Assembly: GCA_948527295.1 (NCBI GenBank)
Contig: CAOSWK010000002.1
Coordinates: 62,001 to 126,000, forward strand
DNA: 64,000 nt
Direction: 5' to 3'
Source: an uncultured Eubacteriales bacterium
Lineage (GTDB): Bacteria > Bacillota > Clostridia > Oscillospirales > Acutalibacteraceae
A program made the position numbers and the translations under genes. Below the pieces are notes generated by a model. It did no database searches and had not been told where the DNA came from. It worked only from the letters and a program-made list of their open reading frames with translations. This document shows, piece after piece, positions 1-8,636 of this stretch (the first letter of the stretch is position 1; every line of letters begins with the position of its first letter).

Positions 1-24
1 CATCCTAAAAACTCAAACTGCATA

Positions 25-801
25 TCAAACGTATATATTATCGAAAAACGGCTCTGGATCGTACTTCTTGCCGTTTATAATCAATTCAAAATGAAGATGC
101 ACCCCTGTGGAATGGCTACCCGTGTTGCCCATCAGAGCTATATTCTGCTTGCGTTTTATATGGTCTCCCTCGCTGACGTTTATCTCCTTGCAGTGTGCAT
201 ACAGCGTCCTTATGCCGTTCCCATGGTCTATAATCACCGCGTTACCAAACGACGCGCTATTCCACGCCTTTTCAACCGTCCCTGGCATAATAGAATATAT
301 CGGAGTACCGTCTTCTGCACAAATGTCCAGCCCGCCGTGAAGCTTCTCTTCCCCCGAAAGAGGGTCAACCCGCTTGCCAAACTTAGAAGTAATGACCCCA
401 CTGTCTATAGGGTTAGAAACACCAACAGAAAGCTCCACCGTTGCGGGCTCCACGTTGTTTTCATCATTGACGACAAAAGTCTCTATCACCTTTTCCTTGT
501 TTCTCAAATTTATAAACGGAACCTTAACATTAAAAGAATCCGCACTCTCGCCGCTGTCTGCCGCGGTAATTATCGAGTTGTTGATATTCTCCATATACCA
601 TCCGCGGACCACGTTAAAATATTCGCCGCCAATAAATTTAAAAGCAAACATCACAGTCAAAAAGATAATACTCACCGCCAGCTGAACCGCCAAAAGTAGC
701 GGCGCTCCCTCGTAGCGTGAGCGTTTTTTTTGTTCTGCGCTGTTCGAATTCTCCGCTTCGCCCAAAGAATAGCCATCATTAACCTGCGTATTTTCGTTCA
801 T
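25..801 (-). CDS. Membrane-anchored M23 (LytM) peptidase, SpoIIQ-like
   Basis: Predicted peptidoglycan endopeptidase of the M23/LytM family, anchored by one N-terminal membrane helix and acting outside the membrane. From the chosen start the protein is 258 aa: a polar cytoplasmic stretch, a hydrophobic helix (LLLAVQLAVSIIFLTVMF), a linker, then a C-terminal LytM domain. The zinc and catalytic motifs are intact: HGGLDI (H and D) and HLHFEL (HxH). The layout of one helix plus an extracytoplasmic LytM domain matches SpoIIQ-type proteins, and a spoIID lies elsewhere in the window, so a sporulation role is possible but unproven. An in-frame ATG exists 20 codons upstream (861) but has no ribosome site. 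The GGGAGG at 846-853 and a hairpin favour 801. Confidence 0.85.
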   Translation of the reverse strand: MNENTQVNDGYSLGEAENSNSAEQKKRSRYEGAPLLLAVQLAVSIIFLTVMFAFKFIGGEYFNVVRGWYMENINNSIITAADSGESADSFNVKVPFINLRNKEKVIETFVVNDENNVEPATVELSVGVSNPIDSGVITSKFGKRVDPLSGEEKLHGGLDICAEDGTPIYSIMPGTVEKAWNSASFGNAVIIDHGNGIRTLYAHCKEINVSEGDHIKRKQNIALMGNTGSHSTGVHLHFELIINGKKYDPEPFFDNIYV

Positions 802-805
802 ACAA

Positions 806-853
806 CAAAGCGGCCGCAACCTTGCGCCAAGCCCCGGCCCTTTTGCCTCCCTT
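806..853 (-). promoter_or_regulatory. Displaced Shine-Dalgarno plus stem-loop before the M23 gene
   Basis: AAGGGAGG (846-853) lies 44 nt before the ATG at 801, and nothing resembling a Shine-Dalgarno lies at the usual distance. Directly after it come CAAAAGGGCCG and, after an 18-nt loop, CGGCCGCTTTG, which can pair over about 9-10 bp with single-base bulges. The closing TTTG ends exactly 4 nt before the ATG. Folding would bring the Shine-Dalgarno next to the start codon. The same arrangement recurs at trmB, the second trkA and asnS, and more weakly at a response regulator. Confidence 0.5.
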
Positions 854-934
854 GCGTTCATGTCTACTAATTAATATGAACAAAATCACGCACAAATTAC
901 CTTTTTGCAGATAAAAATTGAGTCCAGCGGTGGT

Positions 935-1633
935 TTAGATGTTTTTGATGCAACTAAAAATCATAAAAAAGTGCAGTATGCTGCCCAGCAAAACAAACAG
1001 GTGCCACACCGAGTGCACATACTTTTGCTTTTTGCCAATGACATACAAGACCGCGCCAACAGTGTAAGCGACTCCGCCCCAGACCAAAAGCGCAAGCTGC
1101 CCTGCCGTAATGCTCTCGATCAGCGGTTTGAAGGCGATCACAACTACCCATCCCATCGCGATGTAGCATATCATAGAAAACTTTGCAAACTTCTTTATGT
1201 CAATGGAGTTAAAAACGATCCCAACGACCGCCGCGATCCACACTATAAAAAATAAAATCCATCCGACCGCGCTATCAAGCACCAAGAGGCATATCGGTGT
1301 GTACGTGCCCGCGATCAGCAGAAAAATCGAGCAATGGTCCAGCACTCTAAAGACCTTCTTGGCTCTGCACGGCAAAAGCGAGTGGTAAAGCGTCGAGATG
1401 ATGTACAAAACGAAGAGAGACGCCGAATAAATCGTGACGCAAACTATAGATTTTATTTCGAAATTCGAATTTAAAATCAGCAAAATTATCGCGATAATCG
1501 AAAGCACAGCGCCAATTCCGTGAGATATCGCGTTCATTAATTCTTCTGATATCGAATATTCCGGCAAATTGAACTCCTTCAGCTTCTTTAAGCGCAGCCT
1601 GGCCTTCTCCGTCAAAACTTCTTTTTTTATCAT
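935..1633 (-). CDS. Hemolysin III / PAQR-type seven-helix membrane protein
   Basis: Member of the hemolysin III (YqfA/TrhA, PAQR-related) family. The 232 aa contain about seven membrane helices after a charged N-terminus. The family's conserved polar residues are visible: NAISHGIG in helix 1, the S..YH motif (STLYHSLL), LDHCSIFLLIAGTYTP, and a C-terminal HSVWHLFVLLGSILHFF with the conserved histidines. PAQR proteins carry a hydrolase-like metal site. The bacterial members have been linked to membrane energetics/fluidity rather than true haemolysis. The gene lies 52 bp downstream of typA and may be co-transcribed. A G-run (GGGGGGCG) about 11 nt before the ATG is the only nearby ribosome-site candidate. 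Confidence 0.9.
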   Translation of the reverse strand: MIKKEVLTEKARLRLKKLKEFNLPEYSISEELMNAISHGIGAVLSIIAIILLILNSNFEIKSIVCVTIYSASLFVLYIISTLYHSLLPCRAKKVFRVLDHCSIFLLIAGTYTPICLLVLDSAVGWILFFIVWIAAVVGIVFNSIDIKKFAKFSMICYIAMGWVVVIAFKPLIESITAGQLALLVWGGVAYTVGAVLYVIGKKQKYVHSVWHLFVLLGSILHFFMIFSCIKNI

Positions 1634-1685
1634 AAACTCGAGCGCCCCCCATTGTGCGAATCTGACTATTCCAAAAACCTCAAAC

Positions 1686-3503
1686 CTAGCTCCGGCTGGC
1701 CTTTTTCATCCGCTGCTCTTTATTCAATATGATCTTCCTAAGGCGAATATTCTGCGGCGTGACCTCCACCAGCTCGTCGTCGGTAATAAATTCAAGCGAT
1801 TGTTCCAGGCTCAAAACCGTGTGTGGCGTCAATTTTAAAGCATCGTCCGAGCCCGAAGCTCTCGTGTTTGTGATGTGCTTTTTCTTACACACATTCACCA
1901 CCAAGTCCTCTGCCTTAGGATTCTCACCCACTATCATGCCTTCATAAACTGGTGTGCCGGCGCCAATAAAGAGTCTGCCTCTTTCTTGCGCTGCAAAAAG
2001 GCCATATGTAGTGGCTTCTCCGGTCTCGTGCGCTATCAAAGACCCGCAACTCCGCTGCAAAACGTCGCCCTTATAAGGCTCATAGCCGTCAAAAACGTGG
2101 TTCATTATGCCATTGCCGTTGGTGTCGGTCAAAAATTCCGAGCGGTAGCCCATCAAGCACCTGGCAGGAATCTTAAACTCCAAATGAGTCGTGCCCGTAC
2201 CTTTTGCCGACATATTCAAAAGCTCGGCCTTTCTGCCCCCGATCTTCTCCATAACAGCGCCCACGTAATTGTCCGGCACCTCGATCATCAAGAGCTCCAT
2301 GGGCTCGTTCAAAACTCCGTCGATCTTCTTCATTATGACTTTTGGCCGCGATACCTGAAACTCAAAGTTCTGGCGCCTCATGGTCTCAATCAAAATCGAC
2401 AAATGCAACTCGCCACGGCCAGAAACCTTAAACGTATCGGCAGAATCAGTCTCCTCAACCCGCATCGCAACGTTCGTCTCAACCTCTTTAAACAGTCGGT
2501 CGCGAATATTCCTCGAAGTAACGAACTTACCCTCCTGCCCGGCAAATGGACTATTGTTCACCATAAACAGCATCGAAACAGTCGGCTCATCAATCTTTAT
2601 AAACGGCAAAGCCTCCGGGCATTCCGGCGCACAGGCCGTCTCTCCAATGTTCAGCTCGTCGATGCCAGAAACCGCCACAATGTCACCCAAGGCGGCCTCT
2701 TCAACCTCAACACGCTTTAAACCCTCAAACTGGTAGAGCTTGGCGATCTTCACGTTTTTGGTAGTACCATCCAGACGGCACAAAACCGCACTCTGGCCCG
2801 ACTTAATCGCACCGCGCTCAACTCGACCAATGCCGATTCTGCCCACATACTCGTCGTAATCTATGTTCGAGAACAAAATCTGAAGCGGCGCATTCATCTC
2901 TCCGCAAGGCGGCGGGACTTCTGCAACAATCTTCTCAAACAAAGGGTTCATATTCTCGCCACTTTGCGTCGGGTCCAAAGTCGCGTAGCCCTCCTTGGCA
3001 GAGGCGTAAATAACCGGAAAGTCCAGCTGATCGTCGTCCGCACCGAGCTCAATGAATAAATCCAAAACCTCATCCACGACTTCTTGCGGCCTAGCGCCCG
3101 GCCTATCTATTTTGTTAAGCACTACAATCGGCTTCTTGCCAAGCCCCAAGGCTTTCTTCAACACAAATCTCGTCTGCGGCATGCACCCTTCAAAAGCGTC
3201 AACCAATAGCAAAACTCCATCCACCATGGTGAGAATTCGCTCAACCTCGCCGCCAAAATCCGCGTGCCCCGGCGTGTCCACAATATTTATCTTTACGCCG
3301 TTGTACATGACAGCCGTGTTTTTCGAAAGGATCGTGATTCCTCGCTCGCGCTCAAGGTCGTTCGAGTCCATCACCCGCTCCGCTACAGACTCATTTTGCC
3401 GAAAAACGCCGCTCTGCCTAAGCAACTTGTCCACAAGCGTCGTCTTTCCGTGGTCTACGTGCGCAATGATCGCAATGTTTCTCAAATTTTCTCGCAAATC
3501 CAT
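1686..3503 (-). CDS. typA: Ribosome-associated GTPase TypA/BipA
   Basis: Translational GTPase of the TypA/BipA family, involved in 50S assembly and stress adaptation. The 605 aa match the family's normal length. G-domain motifs are present: [10 protein letters not shown] (P-loop), [21 protein letters not shown] and NKID. They are followed by EF-G-like domains II, III and V and the BipA-specific C-terminal domain. An ATG four codons upstream (3515) touches the AGAGG directly. The second ATG at 3503 is 12 nt from AGAGG and gives the typical start [16 protein letters not shown] divergent or upstream partner is not obvious. A small LURP-one-like gene ends just upstream. Confidence 0.96.
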   Translation of the reverse strand: MDLRENLRNIAIIAHVDHGKTTLVDKLLRQSGVFRQNESVAERVMDSNDLERERGITILSKNTAVMYNGVKINIVDTPGHADFGGEVERILTMVDGVLLLVDAFEGCMPQTRFVLKKALGLGKKPIVVLNKIDRPGARPQEVVDEVLDLFIELGADDDQLDFPVIYASAKEGYATLDPTQSGENMNPLFEKIVAEVPPPCGEMNAPLQILFSNIDYDEYVGRIGIGRVERGAIKSGQSAVLCRLDGTTKNVKIAKLYQFEGLKRVEVEEAALGDIVAVSGIDELNIGETACAPECPEALPFIKIDEPTVSMLFMVNNSPFAGQEGKFVTSRNIRDRLFKEVETNVAMRVEETDSADTFKVSGRGELHLSILIETMRRQNFEFQVSRPKVIMKKIDGVLNEPMELLMIEVPDNYVGAVMEKIGGRKAELLNMSAKGTGTTHLEFKIPARCLMGYRSEFLTDTNGNGIMNHVFDGYEPYKGDVLQRSCGSLIAHETGEATTYGLFAAQERGRLFIGAGTPVYEGMIVGENPKAEDLVVNVCKKKHITNTRASGSDDALKLTPHTVLSLEQSLEFITDDELVEVTPQNIRLRKIILNKEQRMKKASRS

Positions 3504-3522
3504 TTTTATCAACATCCTCTTT

Positions 3523-4131
3523 TTAATTTTTATTTTTTATGTCCGCTTTTTTCAAACCATCAAGCTTGTTAACATTCGCCGAAAACGTCTCTCTAATCGG
3601 CCCCAAGATCTTTTTGTTATTCAAAATATACTTTGCAAAAAACGCTTCATTGCCGTCGTTCTGCCCCGTCTTTTCGTCGTCCAAAAGCAAAGTCTCAATA
3701 CACAGCGAAACACAGATGCTCAAAAGCTCCAGCTCGTCCTGCAATATGTCAAGCTCGTAATAATTTTTAAAATTGTCCTTGTGCGTCATTATTACGGCCT
3801 TATTTTCGTTAATCAAAGAAAATTCCTTCTTCAAAATGTCGCCAACAATCGCGATCGCGTAACCCTTTATAAACGCCGAAACATTGTCCTCCTGCACCTT
3901 CAAAATCAGCTTAAACTTCCTGTCCCCCGCGCTAATATTGTACGTCTTGTTAAAAGAAAAACCGTGCTGCCTTATTTTAGAAACCCGCTTGCCAAGCGCA
4001 TTGTTCACATCCAGCTTCATGCCCAAAACGCTGTGTTCCACCGGCACAAAATATTTCTCTTCGCCGGTAGAATTATAAATCACAAACCCCGATCTGGGCT
4101 GCAACTGTGCGCTTTTTATGTACAATTTCAT
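3523..4131 (-). CDS. LURP-one-related / Tubby-like (YxjI-type) protein
   Basis: A soluble 202-aa protein that resembles the LURP-one/YxjI (tubby-like, scramblase-related) superfamily. It is beta-rich, starting [20 protein letters not shown], with short strands that alternate hydrophobic residues and a segment ([12 protein letters not shown]) of the type 'internal strand-turn-strand'. A C-terminal helix-rich region ([20 protein letters not shown]) follows, the hydrophobic helix typical of tubby barrels. The precise biochemical role of bacterial members is unknown. A GTGAGGA ribosome site lies 9 nt before the ATG. The assignment rests on length and pattern only. Confidence 0.55.
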   Translation of the reverse strand: MKLYIKSAQLQPRSGFVIYNSTGEEKYFVPVEHSVLGMKLDVNNALGKRVSKIRQHGFSFNKTYNISAGDRKFKLILKVQEDNVSAFIKGYAIAIVGDILKKEFSLINENKAVIMTHKDNFKNYYELDILQDELELLSICVSLCIETLLLDDEKTGQNDGNEAFFAKYILNNKKILGPIRETFSANVNKLDGLKKADIKNKN

Positions 4132-4158
4132 AAAGCAAAATCCTCACATTAATTTTTC

Positions 4159-5136
4159 TTAATCCGAAACCACCTTGCACGCAATTTTGACAAGAACCTC
4201 GCTAAAAGGCAGCAAAATGGCGGTCGAAACCACATTGAACAAGATATGCAACGCAGAAATTTTAAACATAACATTCTGAGCAAAAGCGGCCTCAAAAGCC
4301 CGTAAAAATGGGGTCATTAAGCTAATGCAACTAAAAATCGCAGCGCCAATCAAGTTAAACAAAAAGTGGATAACGACCGCCCGTTTCGCATTTTTCCTAG
4401 TTTCAAAAGAAGCAATCAGCGCGGTAACGCAAGTGCCGATGTTTTGGCCATAAATGATAAACGCCGCATTTCTAAAAGATATCGCTCCAGCCAGGCTCAA
4501 GGCCTCCAGTAGCCCCATGGACACCGAAGAACTCTGCATTATAGCGGTAAAAGTGACTCCAAAAAGCACCCCGATAAACGGATTACTAAGCGACATCAAA
4601 AACTCCCTCACAACCGGCAAAGTCGAAATTGGCCTCGCAGCACAGCTAATCATACTCATGCCTAAAAACAGCACTCCAAAACCAATCAAAACGCTACCCA
4701 CCGCCTTAAACGCCTCCCCATTCAAACTCTCAAGAACCACTCCCCCAAAAATTATCAATGGTGCAAATCCTAGCAAATTTATAGCCATAATCAGCGGTGT
4801 TACGGTCGTGCCCACGTTTGCGCCCATGATTATCGCTGCCGCCTGGGCCAACTCCAGCAATCCCGCGTCCAGCATGCCAACAATAATCACCGTCACAGCC
4901 GAAGAGCTTTGAACAACCGCCGTGACCGCAAACCCCACAAAAGCCGCCATGTACTTGTTGCAAGCAACCTTAGAAATCATCCCTCTAAAAAGCGAGCTCG
5001 AAACCCCCGCAAAGCTCTGTGTCATCTCGCGCACGCCAAAAAGAAATAATCCCAAGCCGCCCAGCATATTAAATAAACTCTCCAAAATCGGCCTCACTGC
5101 AAAATTAACCCCCGCAAAAGCTTCAACCTCAAACAT
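4159..5136 (-). CDS. Na+/phosphate cotransporter family protein (no PhoU domain)
   Basis: Integral membrane protein of the Na/Pi-cotransporter (PF02690/NptA-YjbB) family, expected to move phosphate with sodium. The family's duplicated QSSSA signature appears twice, at VVQSSSAVTVIIVGML and IMQSSSVSMGLLEAL. Each copy follows a GLG/GV-rich helix, as in the inverted repeat topology. At 325 aa the protein has only the transport core. The C-terminal PhoU-like domain found in many bacterial members is absent. No strong ribosome site is visible before the ATG. A 14-bp perfect inverted repeat (GAAAATTAATTTTC, about 5152-5165) lies in the gap to prfB. Direction of transport cannot be told from sequence. 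Confidence 0.88.
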   Translation of the reverse strand: MFEVEAFAGVNFAVRPILESLFNMLGGLGLFLFGVREMTQSFAGVSSSLFRGMISKVACNKYMAAFVGFAVTAVVQSSSAVTVIIVGMLDAGLLELAQAAAIIMGANVGTTVTPLIMAINLLGFAPLIIFGGVVLESLNGEAFKAVGSVLIGFGVLFLGMSMISCAARPISTLPVVREFLMSLSNPFIGVLFGVTFTAIMQSSSVSMGLLEALSLAGAISFRNAAFIIYGQNIGTCVTALIASFETRKNAKRAVVIHFLFNLIGAAIFSCISLMTPFLRAFEAAFAQNVMFKISALHILFNVVSTAILLPFSEVLVKIACKVVSD

Positions 5137-5179
5137 TATTTTTCTTTAAACGAAAATTAATTTTCAACAAAGACCAATT

Positions 5180-6292
5180 TTATCGCGACTTCAAGCTAGC
5201 ATCCTTTAAGTAAGCGTTAATAAACCCGTCTATGTCGCCATCCATGACGGCATTAACGTTGCCAATTTCAAAGTTTGTGCGGTGATCCTTAACCAAAGTG
5301 TACGGCATAAAAACGTACGATCGGATCTGGGACCCCCACGCAATGTCCTTTTGAACGCCCTTAATATCCTCAATTTTCTCCAGATGTTCGCGCTCTTTAA
5401 TCTCAACCAGCTTAGATTTCAGCATCTTTAAGGCAACTTCCCGGTTCTGGTGCTGACTTCTCTCGTTTTGGCAGGCAACAATAATCCCCGTGGGTATGTG
5501 CGTCAGCCGGACAGCCGAAGAAGTCTTGTTAACATGCTGCCCCCCGGCTCCGCTTGCCCTAAAAACGTCCATCTTTATGTCGTCCGGCGCAATCTCCACG
5601 TTAAAATCGTCGTCAATCTCGGGCATAACCTCCACCGAGGCAAACGAAGTGTGCCTCCTGCCAGAAGAATCGAAGGGCGAAATCCTAACCAACCGATGCA
5701 CCCCCGCCTCCGACTTCAAATATCCATAAGCATTAACTCCTTCAATCAGAATCGAGACATTCTTAAGCCCAGCTTCTTCGCCGTCAAGATAATCCAGCGT
5801 CTTAACCCTAAAGTCATGCCGCTCACCCCACCGGCAGTACATCCGATAAAGCATCTCTACCCAGTCCTGCGCCTCTGTTCCGCCAGCACCGGCATGCAGT
5901 GTCAAAATCGCATTCTTAGCATCATACTCTCCGTTTAGCAATGTCTCTAGCCGCTGGCTTTCTAGCTCTGTCTGCACCGTCTTTAAGCTCGACTCAATCT
6001 CCTCCAGCAAAGACTCATCCTGCTCCTCCTCTGCCAGGCTGATCAGCACTTTTACGTCGTCATAAAGAGACTTCAGCTTTAAATATTTCTGCTGTTTATT
6101 TTTTAAAAAGCTAATTTTTTGCAAGGTTTTATGCGACTTTTCCATATCGTCCCAAAAGTCCGGCGCGGCAGACTCGGCCTCAAGCTGCGATATTTCTTCT
6201 TTTATCTTAGAGAGGCCAATAGCCTCGGCCAAATCCTTTAAAGGGTCTGCCATATCCGCAAGAGCTAGCTTTAACTCTTCGAGTTGCAACAT
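5180..6292 (-). CDS. prfB: Peptide chain release factor 2, single-frame
   Basis: Class I release factor RF2, which reads UGA and UAA. The start at 6292 is fixed by GGAGG 6 nt upstream and gives 370 aa. The GGQ peptidyl-hydrolysis motif lies in [17 protein letters not shown], and the anticodon-mimic region reads HRLVRISPFDSSGRRHTSF, with the SPF tripeptide characteristic of RF2. Most bacteria encode RF2 with a programmed +1 frameshift at an in-frame UGA near codon 26. Here the region (AEAIGLSKIKEE) is read through continuously and no CUU-UGA slip site is present. RF2 autoregulation by frameshifting has therefore been lost. Confidence 0.96.
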   Translation of the reverse strand: MLQLEELKLALADMADPLKDLAEAIGLSKIKEEISQLEAESAAPDFWDDMEKSHKTLQKISFLKNKQQKYLKLKSLYDDVKVLISLAEEEQDESLLEEIESSLKTVQTELESQRLETLLNGEYDAKNAILTLHAGAGGTEAQDWVEMLYRMYCRWGERHDFRVKTLDYLDGEEAGLKNVSILIEGVNAYGYLKSEAGVHRLVRISPFDSSGRRHTSFASVEVMPEIDDDFNVEIAPDDIKMDVFRASGAGGQHVNKTSSAVRLTHIPTGIIVACQNERSQHQNREVALKMLKSKLVEIKEREHLEKIEDIKGVQKDIAWGSQIRSYVFMPYTLVKDHRTNFEIGNVNAVMDGDIDGFINAYLKDASLKSR

Positions 6293-6324
6293 AACATTCC
6301 TCCACAACACTTAACATAGCTATA

Positions 6325-6353
6325 ATTATACCTTAACTTTCCACAATTGTAAA
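6325..6353 (-). promoter_or_regulatory. Sigma-A-type promoter of prfB
   Basis: On the minus strand, TTTACA and TATAAT are separated by 17 nt. The -10 box ends 33 nt before the prfB ATG. It is divergent from the promoter at 6414-6442, so the 190-bp gap holds two outward-facing promoters. Confidence 0.7.
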
Positions 6354-6413
6354 CCCGCGCGCAGCCAAGGCCTCACTATAAGTCAGTGCACTTGCGGCGC
6401 TTAAAAGTCGGTG

Positions 6414-6442
6414 TTGAATTTTATAGAATAATTATGTAAAAT
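6414..6442 (+). promoter_or_regulatory. Sigma-A-type promoter of the zinc-finger membrane protein
   Basis: TTGAAT and TAAAAT are separated by 17 nt, about 40 nt before the ATG at 6484, which has an AAAAAGGAG ribosome site. Confidence 0.6.
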
Positions 6443-6483
6443 CTAACTTAAGTATAATAAAAAAAGAAAAAGGAGCAAAATTA

Positions 6484-7488
6484 ATGAAAAATTATAGAAA
6501 ATTCGGCCCCTGCGCCGTTTGTAAAAATGAATGTAAAATAGATGACGATATTGTTGTTTGCCCAGAATGTGGCACGCCGTATCACCGCAAATGTTTTGAG
6601 TCTGTCGGCCAATGCTTATATAGCGAAAAGCACGGCGAAGGCTATGTTTACGTTAATCCAAACGCTCAAGGTGAGGAGGCCCAACCTCAAGGGCCTGGTG
6701 CTGAAGCTGACTCTAAAAAATGCCCCCGCTGCTTAAAGGAGAATTCTAAAGACTCCAGCTTTTGCAGCAATTGCGGGTGCCCTTTGACTGGTGGACCTGT
6801 GCGCACTACTACGTTCATTAACGGGTTTCCGATTAATCCTGCGCCTGGTTTTGAGCCGATTTTTAAGATTAACGAGAACGAGACTATTGACGACATAAAA
6901 ATCTCGGACTTTGCCCGGTATATCAAGGGAAACTTATTGTATTATATCCCAATTTTCAAGAATATTGGCAAGGCGGGCAAAAGCAGATTTAATTTTAGCG
7001 CTTTTTTGTTTTCTGGCGCTTGGTTTTTGTACCGAAAGCTATATAAAATCGGGATTATCTTTACTTCGCTGATTATTTTCCTTTCGGTTTTGTCCACGTT
7101 TATCGAATTTACTTACGCCAATGACATTTTGGTTTCTATTTTTAAGGCTGTGGGAGTCACAAGCAGCGCCGACATTACTCTGGACAAATACGACCTGATT
7201 TTAGCTCAGTTTTACGCTCTGCCGCTGCTGCAAAAGTTTATTGTCTTTTTGCCCTCTATTGTAAAAATCATAACCTTCGCCATTATGCTGTTTTCGGGCT
7301 TTTGTGCTAACAGAATTTACTATAAAAACTGCTGCTCTAAGATTAAGAAGATTAAAGTCCTCTGCAAGGGCGACCGCAAGCTGTTTGAGGATGAGATTAA
7401 TAAATTTGGCGGCGTCAATTTTAAAATTATCCCGTTTATCTCGATTTGCTACATTATAATTGAGTATTTGCCTCGGTTTTTGATTTGA
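6484..7488 (+). CDS. RING/PHD-like zinc-finger, zinc-ribbon membrane protein
   Basis: Protein of 334 aa with unknown function. The N-terminus has a cysteine/histidine array of prokaryotic RING type (CAVCKNEC, CPECGTPYHRKC, then a further C at residue 44). A second zinc ribbon follows (CPRCL...FCSNCGCP, about residues 80-100), then a linker. The C-terminal half has three or four hydrophobic helices and resembles the DUF2628-type membrane region (SAFLFSGAWFLYRKLYKIG). Proteins with this order are seen in clostridia, but no activity is established. They could be sensors or scaffolds rather than ubiquitin ligases. It has its own promoter and an AAAAAGGAG ribosome site, and galE follows after 45 bp. 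Confidence 0.75.
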   Translation: MKNYRKFGPCAVCKNECKIDDDIVVCPECGTPYHRKCFESVGQCLYSEKHGEGYVYVNPNAQGEEAQPQGPGAEADSKKCPRCLKENSKDSSFCSNCGCPLTGGPVRTTTFINGFPINPAPGFEPIFKINENETIDDIKISDFARYIKGNLLYYIPIFKNIGKAGKSRFNFSAFLFSGAWFLYRKLYKIGIIFTSLIIFLSVLSTFIEFTYANDILVSIFKAVGVTSSADITLDKYDLILAQFYALPLLQKFIVFLPSIVKIITFAIMLFSGFCANRIYYKNCCSKIKKIKVLCKGDRKLFEDEINKFGGVNFKIIPFISICYIIIEYLPRFLI

Positions 7489-7533
7489 AGTTCGCGTTTT
7501 GTCTTAAAAAATCTTGCTATTGGGGTTGATCTT

Positions 7534-8535
7534 TTGAATATCCTTGTGACCGGTGGCGCGGGCTATATTGGCAGTCACACTTGCGTTCAGCTTTTGGGCG
7601 CTGGGCATGAGATTGTCATTCTTGATAATTTCTGTAACAGCCAGGCTGACGTCATTTCGCGCGTTGAGAAAATTTCGGGCAAAAAAGTTAAATTATATGT
7701 TGGCGATATCCGCGATAAAGAGGTTTTGGAGAAAATCTTTGGCAAAAACCAGATCGACGCCGTTATTCATTTTGCCGGATTAAAGTCTGTTAGCGAGTCG
7801 GTTAAAAACCCGCTGACTTACTTTGATAATAACGTTTCTGGAACCGTGGCTCTGTGCCAGGTGATGCAGAAATTTAACGTTAGGCGGTTGATATTTAGCT
7901 CCTCTGCGACCGTATACGGCAATAGCGCGGAGGCTCCCTACGATGAGACCATGCCGACTGGCAGCGTGTGCAATCCTTATGGACGCACGAAATATTTTAT
8001 TGAGGAGATTTTAAAGGATATTTTCGCCGCCGACCTCGGTTGGAACATCACCATTTTGCGCTACTTTAACCCTATTGGCGCGCACGAAAGTTCTCTTTTG
8101 GGCGAGGAACCTTGCGGGGTCCCCAATAACATCATGCCTTATATTTCTCAGGTGGCCGCAAAAAAGCTGCCCTTGCTAACCGTCTTTGGCGATGACTACA
8201 ACACTCCCGACGGGACCTGCATCCGGGACTACATCCACGTTGTCGACCTTGCTAATGGGCACTTAAAGGCTTTAGAAAAAACGTACGATTCTAGCGGCGG
8301 TTTGAATATTTATAATCTTGGCACCGGCAAGGGCTACAGCGTTTTGGAGCTAATACGTGCTTTTGAAAAGGCCTCTGGGCAAAAAATTAATTATAAAATT
8401 GGTCCCCGACGCGCTGGCGACCTCCCCATAGTTTTTGCCGACACAAAAAAGTCCGAAAAAGAGCTCGGCTTTAGAGCCAAATCTGGCATAGAAAAAATGT
8501 GCACAGATACTTGGAACTGGCAAAAAAATAATTGA
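7534..8535 (+). CDS. galE: UDP-glucose 4-epimerase
   Basis: Short-chain dehydrogenase that interconverts UDP-glucose and UDP-galactose, supplying galactose for cell-surface glycans or the Leloir pathway. The 333 aa include the NAD-binding GGAGYIGSHT motif at residues 7-16, the catalytic serine region FSSSATVYG, the YGRTK catalytic Tyr/Lys pair, and the GalE-type RYFNPIGAH. The start is TTG with only a weak GGGG-type ribosome site. No galK or galT lies nearby. The gene converges on the ATP/ADP translocase, and a shared bidirectional terminator lies between them. Confidence 0.95.
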   Translation: MNILVTGGAGYIGSHTCVQLLGAGHEIVILDNFCNSQADVISRVEKISGKKVKLYVGDIRDKEVLEKIFGKNQIDAVIHFAGLKSVSESVKNPLTYFDNNVSGTVALCQVMQKFNVRRLIFSSSATVYGNSAEAPYDETMPTGSVCNPYGRTKYFIEEILKDIFAADLGWNITILRYFNPIGAHESSLLGEEPCGVPNNIMPYISQVAAKKLPLLTVFGDDYNTPDGTCIRDYIHVVDLANGHLKALEKTYDSSGGLNIYNLGTGKGYSVLELIRAFEKASGQKINYKIGPRRAGDLPIVFADTKKSEKELGFRAKSGIEKMCTDTWNWQKNN

Positions 8536-8559
8536 ATTTTCTCTAAAAAATCTAAAATA

Positions 8560-8606
8560 ATAAAAAATCAAGGCCCCGTCACAACAACCGCGACAGGGCT
8601 CATTTT
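8560..8606. terminator. Bidirectional terminator between galE and the translocase gene
   Basis: GCCCCGTC (8573-8580) and GACAGGGC (8592-8599) form an 8-bp stem. It has one mismatch when read on the plus strand and a G-U pair when read on the minus strand. T-rich runs flank both sides, as expected for two convergent genes. Confidence 0.6.
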
Positions 8607-8636
8607 TACGCCTATTAACTTAAACTCAAAACTTAA

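Noticed and set aside
935..1255. Long open frames on the strand opposite to known genes (for example at 905-1255, 1875-2720 and 3052-4152 on the plus strand)
   Set aside because: They mirror conserved minus-strand genes, have no ribosome sites and encode Arg/His/Asn-rich peptides typical of antisense shadows.
1634..1690. A sixth displaced Shine-Dalgarno before the hemolysin III gene (GAGG 44 nt upstream of the ATG)
   Set aside because: The spacing fits, but no convincing stem lies between, the GAGG is part of the typA end, and a GGGGGG tract lies at a closer distance.
1686..3503. Elongation factor G or a tetracycline-resistance ribosomal protection protein
   Set aside because: The length of 605 aa and the BipA-type C-terminus fit TypA; domain IV of EF-G/TetM is absent.
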